NCBI RefSeq assembly: GCF_009828925.2
Contig: NZ_WUTY02000002.1
Span: 186,001 to 250,000, forward strand
Reading direction: 5' to 3'
Source: Methylicorpusculum oleiharenae
GTDB taxonomy: Bacteria; Pseudomonadota; Gammaproteobacteria; Methylococcales; Methylomonadaceae
DNA length: 64,000 bases
The notes under the pieces are model-generated. The model was given only the letters and a program-made list of their open reading frames with translations. It was not told the DNA's origin and made no database searches. Every line of letters begins with the position of its first letter. The stretch's first letter is position 1. Position numbers and translations under genes: made by a program. Positions 17,776-27,130 of this stretch are shown one piece after another.

Positions 17776-18408
17776 CTATTTTTTAATTTGCTTTTGACGT
17801 TCTTCTTGCATCTTTTGCTTTGCCTCTTCTTTTTGAATGATTGAAAGCAATTTAGGCATGCCTTTATACGAGGACATATGCGTGATGATCGGCGAATATT
17901 GTTTAACGTCTATCTTGAATTCAAAGGTTTGCTCCGTAGGACTTGATTTGCCGCCGACGCCGGTCATTCGGTTTTTACCAGTAACAAACACCTTGTCAGT
18001 TTGGGGCTCATAAGTCACCTGCACGATATCAAAGCTCGACGACACTCTCTCTTGTTTAAGCGTTTCAAGTTCCTGAGCAATTTGTTCTGAAACGATTGAT
18101 CTGATTTCGCCTGTTACCATGCCGCTAAATGACTCCAGGACGAAATCTGCATTTTCCGGTGTCACATTACCGATTAAAGCCGCTGTATACATTCCCCACG
18201 ATTTTTTATACCCTTCGGATGCTTTGTTTTTGGCTACTTCCGATTTTTCCGATAGACTCGGCGGAATTAGTACTATTGCGGTGTCTTTCTTTAGCCAGCC
18301 AACCAATGTCAGTAGATTAAGCGTCAATAAAAAGATGCAAACAAATTTCAGGAATCTGTTTGATTCATGGAGACTTAGCCATGTTGATGCGAAATTTTTA
18401 TAGAGCAT
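17776..18408 (-). CDS. traE: Transfer protein TraE
   Basis: 210 residues. A single N-terminal membrane segment (FLKFVCIFLLTLNLLTLVGWL, ~19-39) is followed by a periplasmic VirB8-like domain (KSWGMYTAALIGNVTPENADFVLESF, then VTGKNRMTG and FEFKIDVKQYSP). Length fits F and SXT TraE. It is a scaffold of the inner-membrane part of the channel and acts with TraL. Located between traL and traK. Confidence 0.9.
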   Translation of the reverse strand: MLYKNFASTWLSLHESNRFLKFVCIFLLTLNLLTLVGWLKKDTAIVLIPPSLSEKSEVAKNKASEGYKKSWGMYTAALIGNVTPENADFVLESFSGMVTGEIRSIVSEQIAQELETLKQERVSSSFDIVQVTYEPQTDKVFVTGKNRMTGVGGKSSPTEQTFEFKIDVKQYSPIITHMSSYKGMPKLLSIIQKEEAKQKMQEERQKQIKK

Positions 18409-18417
18409 TCTGATTTC

Positions 18418-18699
18418 CTAAAAGAATCGACGGATAAACGACAAGGGTCTCGATGTGGGTGTCGTTTCATAGGACCCCAGACTCACATACCAGTAGAGGG
18501 CGTGTATCAAAAAGCCATTCGCCTGTCTGTCCTTGAGCTTTCTGTATAACTTGATGCCGACCAAGCCTAAAGCGAGCAGTACACCCAGATAATCCACCAT
18601 GATGCCAACACCAAAAGCGATAGCCATCAGGATGAACTCGTCGAATTCCCAAAAAAGAATTTGTTGTGGATCGTCCAAATAATTAGGAATGTCTCGCAT
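18418..18699 (-). CDS. traL: Transfer protein TraL
   Basis: 93 residues. The start MRDIPNYLDDPQQILFWEFDEF is the TraL signature, followed by two membrane segments (ILMAIAFGVGIMVDYLGVLLALGLVGIKLY). It is a VirB3-like inner-membrane protein of the channel. It lies 9 bases before traE, in the canonical L-E-K-B order. Confidence 0.92.
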   Translation of the reverse strand: MRDIPNYLDDPQQILFWEFDEFILMAIAFGVGIMVDYLGVLLALGLVGIKLYRKLKDRQANGFLIHALYWYVSLGSYETTPTSRPLSFIRRFF

Positions 18700-18701
18700 T
18701 T

Positions 18702-19358
18702 CTATCTCTCCGTTATAGGAATCAATTCTGCTCTTCGATTTTTCAATCGCCCTTCTTCCGTGTCATTGCTTTCAGCAGGGGAACTTTCACCCAATCCTTC
18801 GGCCGAAATTTTTGACGCGGCAACGCCCTGCTTAATCAGGTAATTGCGTACCGAAATCGCACGCCTGGTTGATAACTTTTTGTTGTATTCACTGGACCCT
18901 TTTGAATCTGTGTGTCCTTCAATGCTTACATGCATCATCGTTGACGGGGGAATTCTTTGCAGAAAGTCATCTAGCTTCTGAGTTTCACTGACTGACAGAT
19001 CCGCTTGATCAAATTCGAACAAAACCGACTGAATTTCAGGTAAAACCGTTTCCAGTACCGGAGGAAAGGGGAACGTTTGCAGCGAATAATTCGAGATTGA
19101 TCCACTATCAGCGGGAACGATTCCCTTTCCAGGTAGAGATAGCGTGTGCTCAAACCCTCCCTGGATAATGGCCTGATCCCTCAACCAACCCACCTTTTGA
19201 TAAGAAAGATCACTGACGACGGGCGGCAAATAGATTTTCACGGTGATTTCTTCACAGCGATCGCCAGACAGACCCAATGGACAATCCTGCGTCGTCGCAC
19301 AAGCTGTCAATGCAATCGTTGTTGCTATTACGATAGGGATTTTATTTAAGTTTCTCAT
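18702..19358 (-). CDS. OmpA-family lipoprotein in the tra operon
   Basis: 218 residues. A lipobox (TTIALTAC, Cys ~19) is followed by a short linker, and the C-terminal ~115 residues form an OmpA/MotB peptidoglycan-binding domain (VLFEFDQADLSVSETQKLDDFL, SIEGHTDSKGSSEYNKKLSTRRAISVRNYL, GLGESSPAESNDTEEGRLKNRR). It probably anchors the pilus channel to the cell wall. It overlaps the transglycosylase gene by 17 bases and sits 2 bases before traL, so it is part of the operon. Confidence 0.88.
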   Translation of the reverse strand: MRNLNKIPIVIATTIALTACATTQDCPLGLSGDRCEEITVKIYLPPVVSDLSYQKVGWLRDQAIIQGGFEHTLSLPGKGIVPADSGSISNYSLQTFPFPPVLETVLPEIQSVLFEFDQADLSVSETQKLDDFLQRIPPSTMMHVSIEGHTDSKGSSEYNKKLSTRRAISVRNYLIKQGVAASKISAEGLGESSPAESNDTEEGRLKNRRAELIPITER

Positions 19359-19923
19359 TGATGATTTTCTCGAATCGCTCTACATGATTTGCGTAACTAT
19401 TGCCTCGAACGGCATTGGTGGGTGCATGATAATCGGCGACAGTTTTTCGAATGTCGTTCTGCGCACGCAGTGCTTTCAGATAGCTTGCCGCGACATTTAT
19501 GTTGGTTTTTGGGTCGAGCAAATCGAGTTCGTTGGAAACCTTGTTTCCATGCCAATACAGGTTCACTTGCATTATTCCGACATCCACATTCCTGATTCCT
19601 TGCTCTATGAGCGCTTTCAGTGCCTGTTCTGCTGCTTCTTTATTTGCGTACCGCCTGGGACCGGCTTTGATACCCTTTTTGCTTTTATTGATGTTTAGCG
19701 TCCAGGGCCACGGACGAAAACTTCCATCTCGCCAACGCATTCCGCTCTCTTGGACGGCTATCCCATAGAGTGTTGCCACGTTTATACCCGCATAACTGGC
19801 AGCAACACCCCAAACGCTGTTGTCCAAAACAGAATTCGAATTGGCGTTAACTGAAATGGATAACGTCAAAATTAATAGCACTATTTTTTTTATGTTCATA
19901 CTGCTGATATTAAACGGCCACAA
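19342..19923 (-). CDS. Lytic transglycosylase (SLT type) of the conjugation system
   Basis: 193 residues as open; the more likely start is the Met at residue 9 (MNIKKIVLLILTLSISVNA, a signal peptide). The SLT motif is seen as AVQESGMRWRDG (catalytic Glu), then DVGIMQVNLYWHG and NINVAASYLKALRAQNDIRKTVADYHAP. It cuts peptidoglycan locally to let the channel through, as VirB1/Orf169 proteins do. It is the first gene of the operon running to traV, about 15-40 bases after a shared 29-bp control element. Confidence 0.88.
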   Translation of the reverse strand: MWPFNISSMNIKKIVLLILTLSISVNANSNSVLDNSVWGVAASYAGINVATLYGIAVQESGMRWRDGSFRPWPWTLNINKSKKGIKAGPRRYANKEAAEQALKALIEQGIRNVDVGIMQVNLYWHGNKVSNELDLLDPKTNINVAASYLKALRAQNDIRKTVADYHAPTNAVRGNSYANHVERFEKIINEKLK

Positions 19924-19938
19924 AAATTTTCATCCGGG

Positions 19939-19967
19939 CGAAAGACGCGCTTTTTCGGCCTGTTTCG
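19939..19967 (-). promoter_or_regulatory. Shared 29-bp dyad element, copy 1 (slt-tra operon)
   Basis: In gene orientation it runs CGAAACAGGCC-GAAAAA-GCGCGTCTTTCG. Compared with the other three copies it differs at about two positions. It lies 15 bases before the longest slt frame and ~39 before the likely start. It may be a regulator-binding site or a 5'-UTR stem. The outer arms CGAAAGA/TCTTTCG pair except for one base here. Confidence 0.65.
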
Positions 19968-20114
19968 ATTGTTTTGGCTGATTTATCCAAAAAAATTGGG
20001 CATAACACTTTTAATTACCTGTCCCGGATCCTTATCTGTCTTGACTTTACTGTCGACCCCAAGAATCCGGACAGCCGTTTAAGCTATGCCCTAACGGGAA
20101 ATGAAAGGTAGAAG

Positions 20115-20445
20115 ATGAGCGAAAGCAAACGGAAGATAGTGACAGGCGTCCAAAAAGCCAAGGTAGCCTTGGCAGCGGTGAGAAGGCACGAACACGATCA
20201 ATGACATTGCCCAGGAGTTCGGCTTGCATCCCGCCCAAGTCAGTCAATGGAAAAAGGAATTGCTGCCTAATGCGGGCAGTCTCTTCGAAGGCCAGCGCGG
20301 GCCGAAACCGATCAATGCTCAGAATGATCCGTACCGGTTGTATGCGGAGATTGGGCACCGCAACATGGCGATGGATTGGCTTAAAAAAAGTCTGGGATCA
20401 GCCTATAGAAGAGCGTCGGGCCTGGATAGCACCGAGACGAGATAG
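20115..20445 (+). pseudogene. IS3-family OrfA remnant
   Basis: The first 25 codons (MSESKRKIVTGVQKAKVALAAV...) end in a stop. The next frame continues with an HTH (TINDIAQEFGLHPAQVSQWKKELL) and a leucine-zipper-like part (YRLYAEIGHRNMAMDWLKKSLG), the IS3 OrfA layout. No OrfB follows. This dead fragment lies between traN and slt, so it splits what may once have been one tra region. Confidence 0.75.
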
Positions 20446-20558
20446 CGTTATCCAGGCAATGCCAATTGCTCAAGGTCACCCGTTCCGTGGGGTATGTGCA
20501 GAAAAGCGATTATTGAAAGGCGTTGATTAAAATGACTTTGTATTTTTGATGTAATTAC

Positions 20559-23372
20559 TTACAGATTGTCAATCAGATACTGCCGTTGTTCGTCAACATT
20601 GGTTTCATTGGTTTGCTTGTTTAACCTATCAATTACACTGTAATTATTAGTGCCGGGCAATTTGCCTACTGTTGAGAACTGTGGGCTGTACCTTTCTTCA
20701 ATTTTCGCATCATTTATTGCCATAATACCGGATACTTTCAACATATTAATCCATTCACCAAAATTCATTTTATCGAAATCCAGGGATCCAATTTGACTTA
20801 AACTTAATCCTTCGCAACTCGGTTCTTTGGGTTTACCAAAATTCATATTCAACTGTCTTCTTGCTTGTTGCTGAAATATTCTTGCAAATGGACTTGAAAA
20901 ACAGCAGTAAGCTTGTCTTCTAGCAACGCACACCCCTAATATCTTATCGGAACAATAACTGCCTATTTCACCGCTAGCAGTACAAAGTTTTTGATCTTTG
21001 TACATCTGCAGCTTCATTTCATCCTCCGTACAGGCAAATACCATCTGCACCACCATTTTCGCTATCTGATAGATCGCATAAATTATCCCAACAGCTGTTA
21101 TGACTGATGATAAGAGTGATCCTGTCATTGAATAGGTTGTTGTTACTGCTGTCCCTGTTCCCGATGTTGTTGTTGATAAAAGTGTTGATGCGGCAGTTTC
21201 ACCGAATGTTGATGCTATCCATTCTCCTAACCATTGAACAGCCTGTGCTTTTATTGTTGATATACTTAATTTGGTAGTGAGATCCTCCCCTAACATCGAT
21301 ACAACTGAATCATACATTGACGTAAATGTGTCTGTAACTCCGTTATATATCTCAGTCATCCCTGTTACTGGTGTTTGAAACACTGTTCCATTAGTCACTA
21401 GACTCCATGCCCCTGTCAGGCCATTATTGGCATTTTCGAGTCCAAATGCGTATATTTGGGCTGACGTATCCGCTAAATACCAACTGTCTGCCGCTAACAT
21501 AATGTAATCGATCCAACTGCCCTGTATAGGCATATTACAACAATCGACTGATCCAAGAATTGACAGGTCAGCCATTCTGCAGGTGTACCCTTCCCCTTCA
21601 AAAAATTGACATGCCTCTTGATTGGGGTCGCATGACATCTGTTTTTGTGTTTCGTTTAAGGTTTGTATTGCGGTTGCAGCTTTTATAAAATCTTCGTTTG
21701 ATTCCTGCTTAGGGCTTACACATTCCCCGCCCATGCATCGGATATCAGCATCACATATAGTGTTTTCTCCATTATTGCCAATATCGCATTCCGTGTCATG
21801 ATTAGTTCCACAATCATATGTGACAACAAAATCCCTACATGCACCCGTTACAGGATCTATTGACTCATTGCCATTTTCATCTTTTTCGCATTCTTCTTTG
21901 ACATATGCACACGACGATAATGATTCACAGGTGTTGTTATCTTCCAAGTCATAATTGTATTGTGGGCAAACCCGATAGCCTTGATAATCCGTATAGCACT
22001 CCAAAGATACCAGTCCCGGCCTTCGTGTTTCAGCTGAATAGCATATGGGCGCTGGCGGCGATTTTGGCGCATCAGGCAGTATATCCTGACCACCTATGTA
22101 GTTTGAATAATTCTCCGGCGTAATCGTTATAGGACCAACCACTTTGCTATTTGATGCATCAGTACATTGCCACCATTCTGTTGATGCTTGATCGTTTAAT
22201 GAGGTTGTTTGAATAAAGGGTGGTGCAGTCCCATCTAAGGGCCAGGCATTAAATAATCGCTGACGACAGCCCACCGGTTGATCAATGAAATCTTCTAAGA
22301 AATCACCATGTCCAGGCTTAGATCTGACTACGAACCTTGCGTGCCCTTCCCCGCCATCATAAACGACGACGACCTGTTCTATTTTCACAACGGATCCAGG
22401 AGCAACGGACTTAAAATGTTCAGTGACATCTCTTCGAGGGCTATGCGTCCAACTTGTCTCTTGTTCGCAGGGCCCGTTCCATCCGTTTCTACCGGTATAG
22501 ATGAGTTTGTCGTTTATAAATATTCGAGTTTTATCATCCCACCTTACAAAATTAAGACTTACAGACTCAATTGAATCGGGTCTTGGTATCTGAAAACTAG
22601 CGGTTATTGTGAAGGTTTGGCATCTTTTTCCGATACGCCATTGGTTGTCAGTATTAACGCCAATACTGATAACCGTGCACCCTATTCCACATGGAGATAC
22701 GCTTCCATTACCGCTGATGAAACCAATGATCGGGCTATGCGTCACTGATCGGTTGACGGTACACTTTTCTGTCGCCAATTTTTTTTTACATTGCTTAATA
22801 TCTTTGATATGGATAGAGCAGGCTGTTTTTCCCCAGTCTGTTGTTTTTGTACAGCCATTAAACATGTCATTAATTAATGGCGACTGTTGAGAAAGCACGT
22901 TGTCTGATTGATTCCATATCGGATCATGTAAAAGATTTGGCATTGCGGTATTTGCGCCCATTAGTGTTTGGTACGCATACGAATGCTGAGTGGGTTGTGA
23001 ATTTAGATTGCTAACGGTGTTATTGACATAGGCTCCTTGGGCTGATGCATTTCCAAAAGCTGCCGCCGCCTCATCCATTGACCCCGGCTGAATCTCTTGA
23101 AACAGCTCGTTTTGTTCGATGGTTTCGCCCGCAACAGCGCCATTATTGAGTGTTATCTTGCCTGTTGAACGGTTGACATCAGGTACCGTAAAGCCATTTA
23201 TCAGTGATTCGCCTAATAACCCACCTTCAGCCGCTTTATCTAAAAAAGCATCTGCAAATGCTGGAAATGGGACAAAAAATATAACCAACGTTGCCAGATA
23301 AAATGCAGCAATAGCATTGTGAAATAGGCAAACTATTAATAAGCCAGCTATTGCTCTTTTTAATTTATTCAT
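20559..23372 (-). CDS. traN: Mating-pair stabilisation protein TraN
   Basis: 937 residues. A signal region (AIAGLLIVCLFHNAIAAFYLATLVIFFVPFPAFA) is followed by a large Cys-rich ectodomain, with clusters between residues ~420 and 640 (CYSAETRRPG, CESLSSCAYVKEECEKDENG, CDPNQEACQFFEGEGYTC). A hydrophobic segment (SSVITAVGIIYAIYQIAKMVVQMVFAC) lies near 770, with more Cys pairs after it. TraN is an outer-membrane adhesin that recognises the recipient. It is the last gene of this operon, 3 bases after traU. Its disulfides probably depend on DsbC. Confidence 0.88.
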   Translation of the reverse strand: MNKLKRAIAGLLIVCLFHNAIAAFYLATLVIFFVPFPAFADAFLDKAAEGGLLGESLINGFTVPDVNRSTGKITLNNGAVAGETIEQNELFQEIQPGSMDEAAAAFGNASAQGAYVNNTVSNLNSQPTQHSYAYQTLMGANTAMPNLLHDPIWNQSDNVLSQQSPLINDMFNGCTKTTDWGKTACSIHIKDIKQCKKKLATEKCTVNRSVTHSPIIGFISGNGSVSPCGIGCTVISIGVNTDNQWRIGKRCQTFTITASFQIPRPDSIESVSLNFVRWDDKTRIFINDKLIYTGRNGWNGPCEQETSWTHSPRRDVTEHFKSVAPGSVVKIEQVVVVYDGGEGHARFVVRSKPGHGDFLEDFIDQPVGCRQRLFNAWPLDGTAPPFIQTTSLNDQASTEWWQCTDASNSKVVGPITITPENYSNYIGGQDILPDAPKSPPAPICYSAETRRPGLVSLECYTDYQGYRVCPQYNYDLEDNNTCESLSSCAYVKEECEKDENGNESIDPVTGACRDFVVTYDCGTNHDTECDIGNNGENTICDADIRCMGGECVSPKQESNEDFIKAATAIQTLNETQKQMSCDPNQEACQFFEGEGYTCRMADLSILGSVDCCNMPIQGSWIDYIMLAADSWYLADTSAQIYAFGLENANNGLTGAWSLVTNGTVFQTPVTGMTEIYNGVTDTFTSMYDSVVSMLGEDLTTKLSISTIKAQAVQWLGEWIASTFGETAASTLLSTTTSGTGTAVTTTYSMTGSLLSSVITAVGIIYAIYQIAKMVVQMVFACTEDEMKLQMYKDQKLCTASGEIGSYCSDKILGVCVARRQAYCCFSSPFARIFQQQARRQLNMNFGKPKEPSCEGLSLSQIGSLDFDKMNFGEWINMLKVSGIMAINDAKIEERYSPQFSTVGKLPGTNNYSVIDRLNKQTNETNVDEQRQYLIDNL

Positions 23373-23375
23373 TGC

Positions 23376-24533
23376 TTATTCCGAATAAATTAGACAGCAA
23401 TCCGTATACCGCCAAATTAGATATACAAAATCTTCGCCAATACCCGGTATATTTCTCCACTCTCCCCATTTGAATGTAGATTCCCCAATAGAGTGACAAC
23501 AATTTTCTCCGGGGATAACTTTATCAATCATCTCAGCCTGTCCATTTGCTCCCATTACAGTATTTCCGTTAGCATCCTTTTTTTCGGCCTTTTCTTTTTC
23601 TGCTTTTGCTTCTGCGATAGGGAAGACCATGCTTAACTTATACTGTTGCTTCGGTATCATGGGGTATATCGTTCCTCCGCACATAGCGTCATCACCATAG
23701 GTCTTGTGCGCTAATCCTCTTCTATGCAAGGCCGCCAAAACTCTTGCCGACAATAAACTTGAATCTCTTGGGGACGATCCGTCCGAGGCAATATTACCCA
23801 CGAATGGATATAGATTTCCCCAGCAACCCGCACACCACCACAATGATTTCAGTGGTTGATAAGCCGTTGTTACTGCGCAATCTACTGTACATGCCGCCAC
23901 AGCCAATGGGTTAGCAAATACAATTGCCTCGGGGTTTGTGAAAAATGCCAATTCATCGATATTCCATGTTGGATCAAGTTCTGACATGTACATCAGATCC
24001 ATATTTCTGAACCCCCCAGCATTGCAAAAAGACTGGGTAAATAAATCCAAAATCATGAATAACGGGTAAGCCCAATAATGGTAGTTGTAGAATGTTTTAT
24101 CACTACCATCACCCTCAACCTCTTTATGCCCGCCCCAGAGCCTCACCCCGTTATTAAATGAAATGCCCCCCAATGACGGTGAGCAGTAAGGTTTTCTTAC
24201 CACTTCTATCAGCCTTGCCGGCATCCATGCTCCAGCGGTCATTCCTAGTTTTGGCGTGTCTCCTGCTTCATTACAAACACAAAAACTTTCTTCTGAGGCA
24301 CCATCAGGAATTTCATTATCCATATCGTATAATGTCATTCCCAGCAATCTAACCGGGAACAGACAACTCCAACAGATCCCCGTTATCATCTTTTTTCCCC
24401 ATATATCAGCATCCGGACACAGCAATTTTTCAACTGATATCTCATCAGTCTCCGTTGTGTTGATCGTTTCATCGGCTATGGAGGCTTGTGATACAACCAG
24501 GATCACTAATCCTAAAAGAGTGTTTAGTCGCAT
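23376..24533 (-). CDS. traU: Transfer protein TraU
   Basis: 385 residues. Signal peptide (LLGLVILVVSQASIA), then Cys-rich TraU motifs: ICWSCLFPVRLLG, YCSPSLGG, HYWAYPLFMILDLF, DPTWNIDELAFFTNPEA and AVAACTVDCAVTT. It is a periplasmic protein needed for DNA transfer and pilus function in F-type systems. It overlaps the trbC-traW stop by one base and is followed by traN, the conserved W-U-N order. Confidence 0.92.
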   Translation of the reverse strand: MRLNTLLGLVILVVSQASIADETINTTETDEISVEKLLCPDADIWGKKMITGICWSCLFPVRLLGMTLYDMDNEIPDGASEESFCVCNEAGDTPKLGMTAGAWMPARLIEVVRKPYCSPSLGGISFNNGVRLWGGHKEVEGDGSDKTFYNYHYWAYPLFMILDLFTQSFCNAGGFRNMDLMYMSELDPTWNIDELAFFTNPEAIVFANPLAVAACTVDCAVTTAYQPLKSLWWCAGCWGNLYPFVGNIASDGSSPRDSSLLSARVLAALHRRGLAHKTYGDDAMCGGTIYPMIPKQQYKLSMVFPIAEAKAEKEKAEKKDANGNTVMGANGQAEMIDKVIPGENCCHSIGESTFKWGEWRNIPGIGEDFVYLIWRYTDCCLIYSE

Positions 24534-25723
24534 TAGTGAACCTCGCCGCTTACTATTTCCTTTACGACTACATGATCACCTTCTCCCTCAATGACGCTTG
24601 GCAATGCTTCCAATTTGAAGCGATCGACAATGCTTTTATTGAGTTTGTACAATCGTCCATTCACGCGTTCGCCAGTCTCGTTGTAGTGATCCCAGCCACG
24701 CTGTTTATCGATCTTCGAAAACAGATAAATTACCGGCTTTCCTCTCTTTAGAATTTCATCGCCTGCTTGCTTGGCAATAGCTACTTGTTTTTGACTTGTT
24801 GCATCAAATACGATGTAAGCCTGTCTCATAGGTATCATTGCCAAGGGGTTTATCCTGTCGCCTTTTTTGATGACCAATCGGCCATCCGGATGAAAAATAT
24901 CCTGAGTTGAAACGATGGTCATGTCCACTGATCGTTCCTTGTTCTTTTTCGCGGGGCGTAAATTAAATTCTTCTTGGTTTTTCCAGAAATTTGCGATTGC
25001 CAGTGATTTTTGCTTATCCCAATCGATATTTGCTGCTCGACGCTGAATTTCCTCAATCATGTCAGGCTCCACGATGCCGTAAATCGGCCCTCTTTGCCCT
25101 TGATCCCCCGGTTCTTGCTTGCTAAGCCAATTGAAACCAGGCAATCCACGAGCGCTAAGTGTTTTTCCTTCACTATCCGTTTCAATCATGGTTGGCACTG
25201 CTGTCACATTGAACCGGGTAAACAAAGTTGGGTCTATGACTGTCCCGGGAACTGGTTTCATGGCCTTTACGATAGGCAAAAGCTTTTTTGTCATCATTGT
25301 CGTATTTTGGTCTCGCTCAACCCCGCGAAACACTAGCATCGCTTTCGTCTGAGCAGCTTCTTCAGCGGCTGCTTTCAACTCCTGCGTTGGCATTCCAAAA
25401 GATACGAATATCCAACGTCCCTGAACCGCTTTCGCTAACGATCTCTGCCCGTTAATTGCCTCTTTACCTGAAGATCCTCCTTGAGCTGCCATTTTGTTAC
25501 CTTCTTTAAGAATTTTTTCTAAAGCAGGGTTTAAATGTATCGGTTGGGTTTGTAACCAATCGGGTAATTGCCTATTCATACTAGGTTGTTGTTGCTTCAT
25601 AATTTCCTTGATAAAAAAATCGTCCTCACCCGCCCACGCGGACGAGGACGACAGGTGCAGTATCATTACTGCCAGGAAGCGACTAGAAAATCGGGTATGC
25701 GCTGCCAATGACATCTTTTTCAT
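24533..25723 (-). CDS. traW: TrbC-TraW fusion protein
   Basis: 396 residues. Signal peptide, then residues ~100-190 match F-type TrbC (WIFVSFGMPTQELKAAAEEA, LVFRGV, VIDPTLFTRFNVTAVPTMI). Residues ~265-390 match TraW (STQDIFHPDGRLVIKKGDRINPLAMIPMRQAYIVFDATS, then QVAIAKQAG). In F these are two genes; SXT-like systems have them joined. It works in the periplasm in pilus assembly. Neighbours are the S26 peptidase upstream and traU downstream. Confidence 0.85.
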   Translation of the reverse strand: MKKMSLAAHTRFSSRFLAVMILHLSSSSAWAGEDDFFIKEIMKQQQPSMNRQLPDWLQTQPIHLNPALEKILKEGNKMAAQGGSSGKEAINGQRSLAKAVQGRWIFVSFGMPTQELKAAAEEAAQTKAMLVFRGVERDQNTTMMTKKLLPIVKAMKPVPGTVIDPTLFTRFNVTAVPTMIETDSEGKTLSARGLPGFNWLSKQEPGDQGQRGPIYGIVEPDMIEEIQRRAANIDWDKQKSLAIANFWKNQEEFNLRPAKKNKERSVDMTIVSTQDIFHPDGRLVIKKGDRINPLAMIPMRQAYIVFDATSQKQVAIAKQAGDEILKRGKPVIYLFSKIDKQRGWDHYNETGERVNGRLYKLNKSIVDRFKLEALPSVIEGEGDHVVVKEIVSGEVH

Positions 25724-26258
25724 CTACTAATCCAAGAAGGTTGTATCGCGAATCCAGGCTGTATTCATGATCTCCAGCCACGAAGTACTTACCTAATTGG
25801 ATCGTATTTTTCCCATCATGCAACTCATCATTTGGGAATAGTTTTTTGAGGCTTAGTCCGACCTCTTTCCCAACCAGAGTCCGGTCGCCGACACTGAAAT
25901 CCCTTCCGTTTTTAGTGACAATCTCCCCCGGTCCGGCCAGCAATCTCTTTGTGAAGGTATAGCCATCTGGATAGGGTGCGCCGTTGTGCCATTTAAAGGC
26001 CATCAAGCCGCCTGTTTCGACTTTTTTATCCAGACAAATCAGCAACAACGAATAAGGCAGGCTGGGTGTTTGATTGATGGCCAGTCGGTAGTTGGAATGG
26101 ATTACCCAGTAGAGCGAGACCACCATAATCCAAGTAATTCCGTGTGATTTCAGGTGATTAAGCAAAATCGGACCAAAAGTTTTAGTTCTTTCAACGAATA
26201 CTGGCAGCGTTAAAGTTTCTGGGTTATTCAATGTTGACATAGGCTTCCTCGGGGGCAC
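25683..26258 (-). CDS. trhF: S26 signal-peptidase-like protein (TraF/TrhF type)
   Basis: 191 residues; the likely start is the internal Met at 26240 (MSTLNNPETL). One membrane segment (ITWIMVVSLYWVIHSNYRLAI) is followed by TPSLPYSLL (Ser nucleophile), then YTFTKRLLAGPGE (Lys general base) and VAGDHEYSLDSRYNLLG (box E). It is predicted to process pilin or another exported protein at the inner membrane. It overlaps trbI and the trbC-traW gene, indicating translational coupling. Confidence 0.85.
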   Translation of the reverse strand: MPPRKPMSTLNNPETLTLPVFVERTKTFGPILLNHLKSHGITWIMVVSLYWVIHSNYRLAINQTPSLPYSLLLICLDKKVETGGLMAFKWHNGAPYPDGYTFTKRLLAGPGEIVTKNGRDFSVGDRTLVGKEVGLSLKKLFPNDELHDGKNTIQLGKYFVAGDHEYSLDSRYNLLGLVDEKDVIGSAYPIF

Positions 26259-26526
26259 TTAAAACAGATTGCGCATCAAAAATGACCACGCCACGTTGAA
26301 CTAGCTCTTCAGTTGATTCTTTTACTTTGTTCATTAGCGCCTTGGCATCGTCTTCCGTCTGCGCTTGGTTCTTTTCGACGGCTTTTTTTACCAAGCCCTG
26401 TAAATCGACAATTGCAATTTGCGCCGGCACAGGTGAAAAAGAGGCGGCGTAATAGCCGCCAAGACCACCAGAAATGAAACATAAAACGAGAAAAGCCATC
26501 ATTTTTATGGGTGTCAAGGTACTCAT
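26224..26526 (-). CDS. trbI: TrbI-type transfer protein (F family)
   Basis: 100 residues. One N-terminal membrane segment (MMAFLVLCFISGGLGGYYAASF) is followed by a short periplasmic part (IAIVDLQGLVKKAVEKN... KVKESTEELVQRGVVIFDAQSVLSAP). This matches F-type TrbI in size and layout; F TrbI affects pilus outgrowth and retraction. It overlaps terD by 4 bases (ATGA) and the peptidase by 35. Confidence 0.75.
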   Translation of the reverse strand: MSTLTPIKMMAFLVLCFISGGLGGYYAASFSPVPAQIAIVDLQGLVKKAVEKNQAQTEDDAKALMNKVKESTEELVQRGVVIFDAQSVLSAPEEAYVNIE

Positions 26527-27110
26527 GCATCTAGACCATGCATCCTTGAGAACTCGCGCAAGCCGCCCTTGATGCCTCGACCGATTGCTTTAAATTTCCA
26601 ATCACCTTGATAACGATATATTTCGCCGAATATCAGCGATGTATAGGTTGCGGTATCTTCCTCTTCACTCAAGTCATATCGCGTTAATTCTTCATTGGTT
26701 TCTTCATTTACGACCCGAACGTAAGCGTTAAACACTTGCCCGAAGTTTTGTTTCAGTTTTTCAGCATCATATATCGACACAAATATGATTAGTTTCTGTA
26801 CATCTTTAGGCACCTTATCTAAAAACACATTAATAGCTTCATCGTCACCATCGCCTTGACCCGTTCTGTTGTCCCCGCTGTGGTTGATTGATCCACAAGG
26901 TGATTTTTGATGCTCCTTGTGGTAATACACCAAGTCTCGTTCATTTCGTGCTTTTTCGTTTTCTCCCACCATCAACATCGACAGGTCCACGTCAAATGTT
27001 TCTTGGTCGCTTTCTCTAACATCCCAACCAATTCCCACGATGATGTTCTTTAATGAATTGTCTGCTTTTGACAGATTGATATTTCCGCCCTTGACTAAAC
27101 TTAATGCCAT
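26523..27110 (-). CDS. terD: TerD-family protein in the tra operon
   Basis: 195 residues, a single TerD/CABP domain: MALSLVKGGNINLSKADNSLKNIIVGIGWDVRE, then GDGDDEAINVFLDKVPKDVQKLIIFVSIYDAE and YDLSEEEDTATYTSLIFGEIYRYQGDWKFKAIG. Acidic residues in the loops fit Ca binding known for the family. TerD proteins occur in tellurite, phage and stress systems. Here the gene overlaps trbI by 4 bases and follows a TerC-like gene, so it is co-expressed with transfer genes; its job in conjugation is unknown. Confidence 0.88.
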   Translation of the reverse strand: MALSLVKGGNINLSKADNSLKNIIVGIGWDVRESDQETFDVDLSMLMVGENEKARNERDLVYYHKEHQKSPCGSINHSGDNRTGQGDGDDEAINVFLDKVPKDVQKLIIFVSIYDAEKLKQNFGQVFNAYVRVVNEETNEELTRYDLSEEEDTATYTSLIFGEIYRYQGDWKFKAIGRGIKGGLREFSRMHGLDA

Positions 27111-27130
27111 TTTTTTACCTCACGCTATTG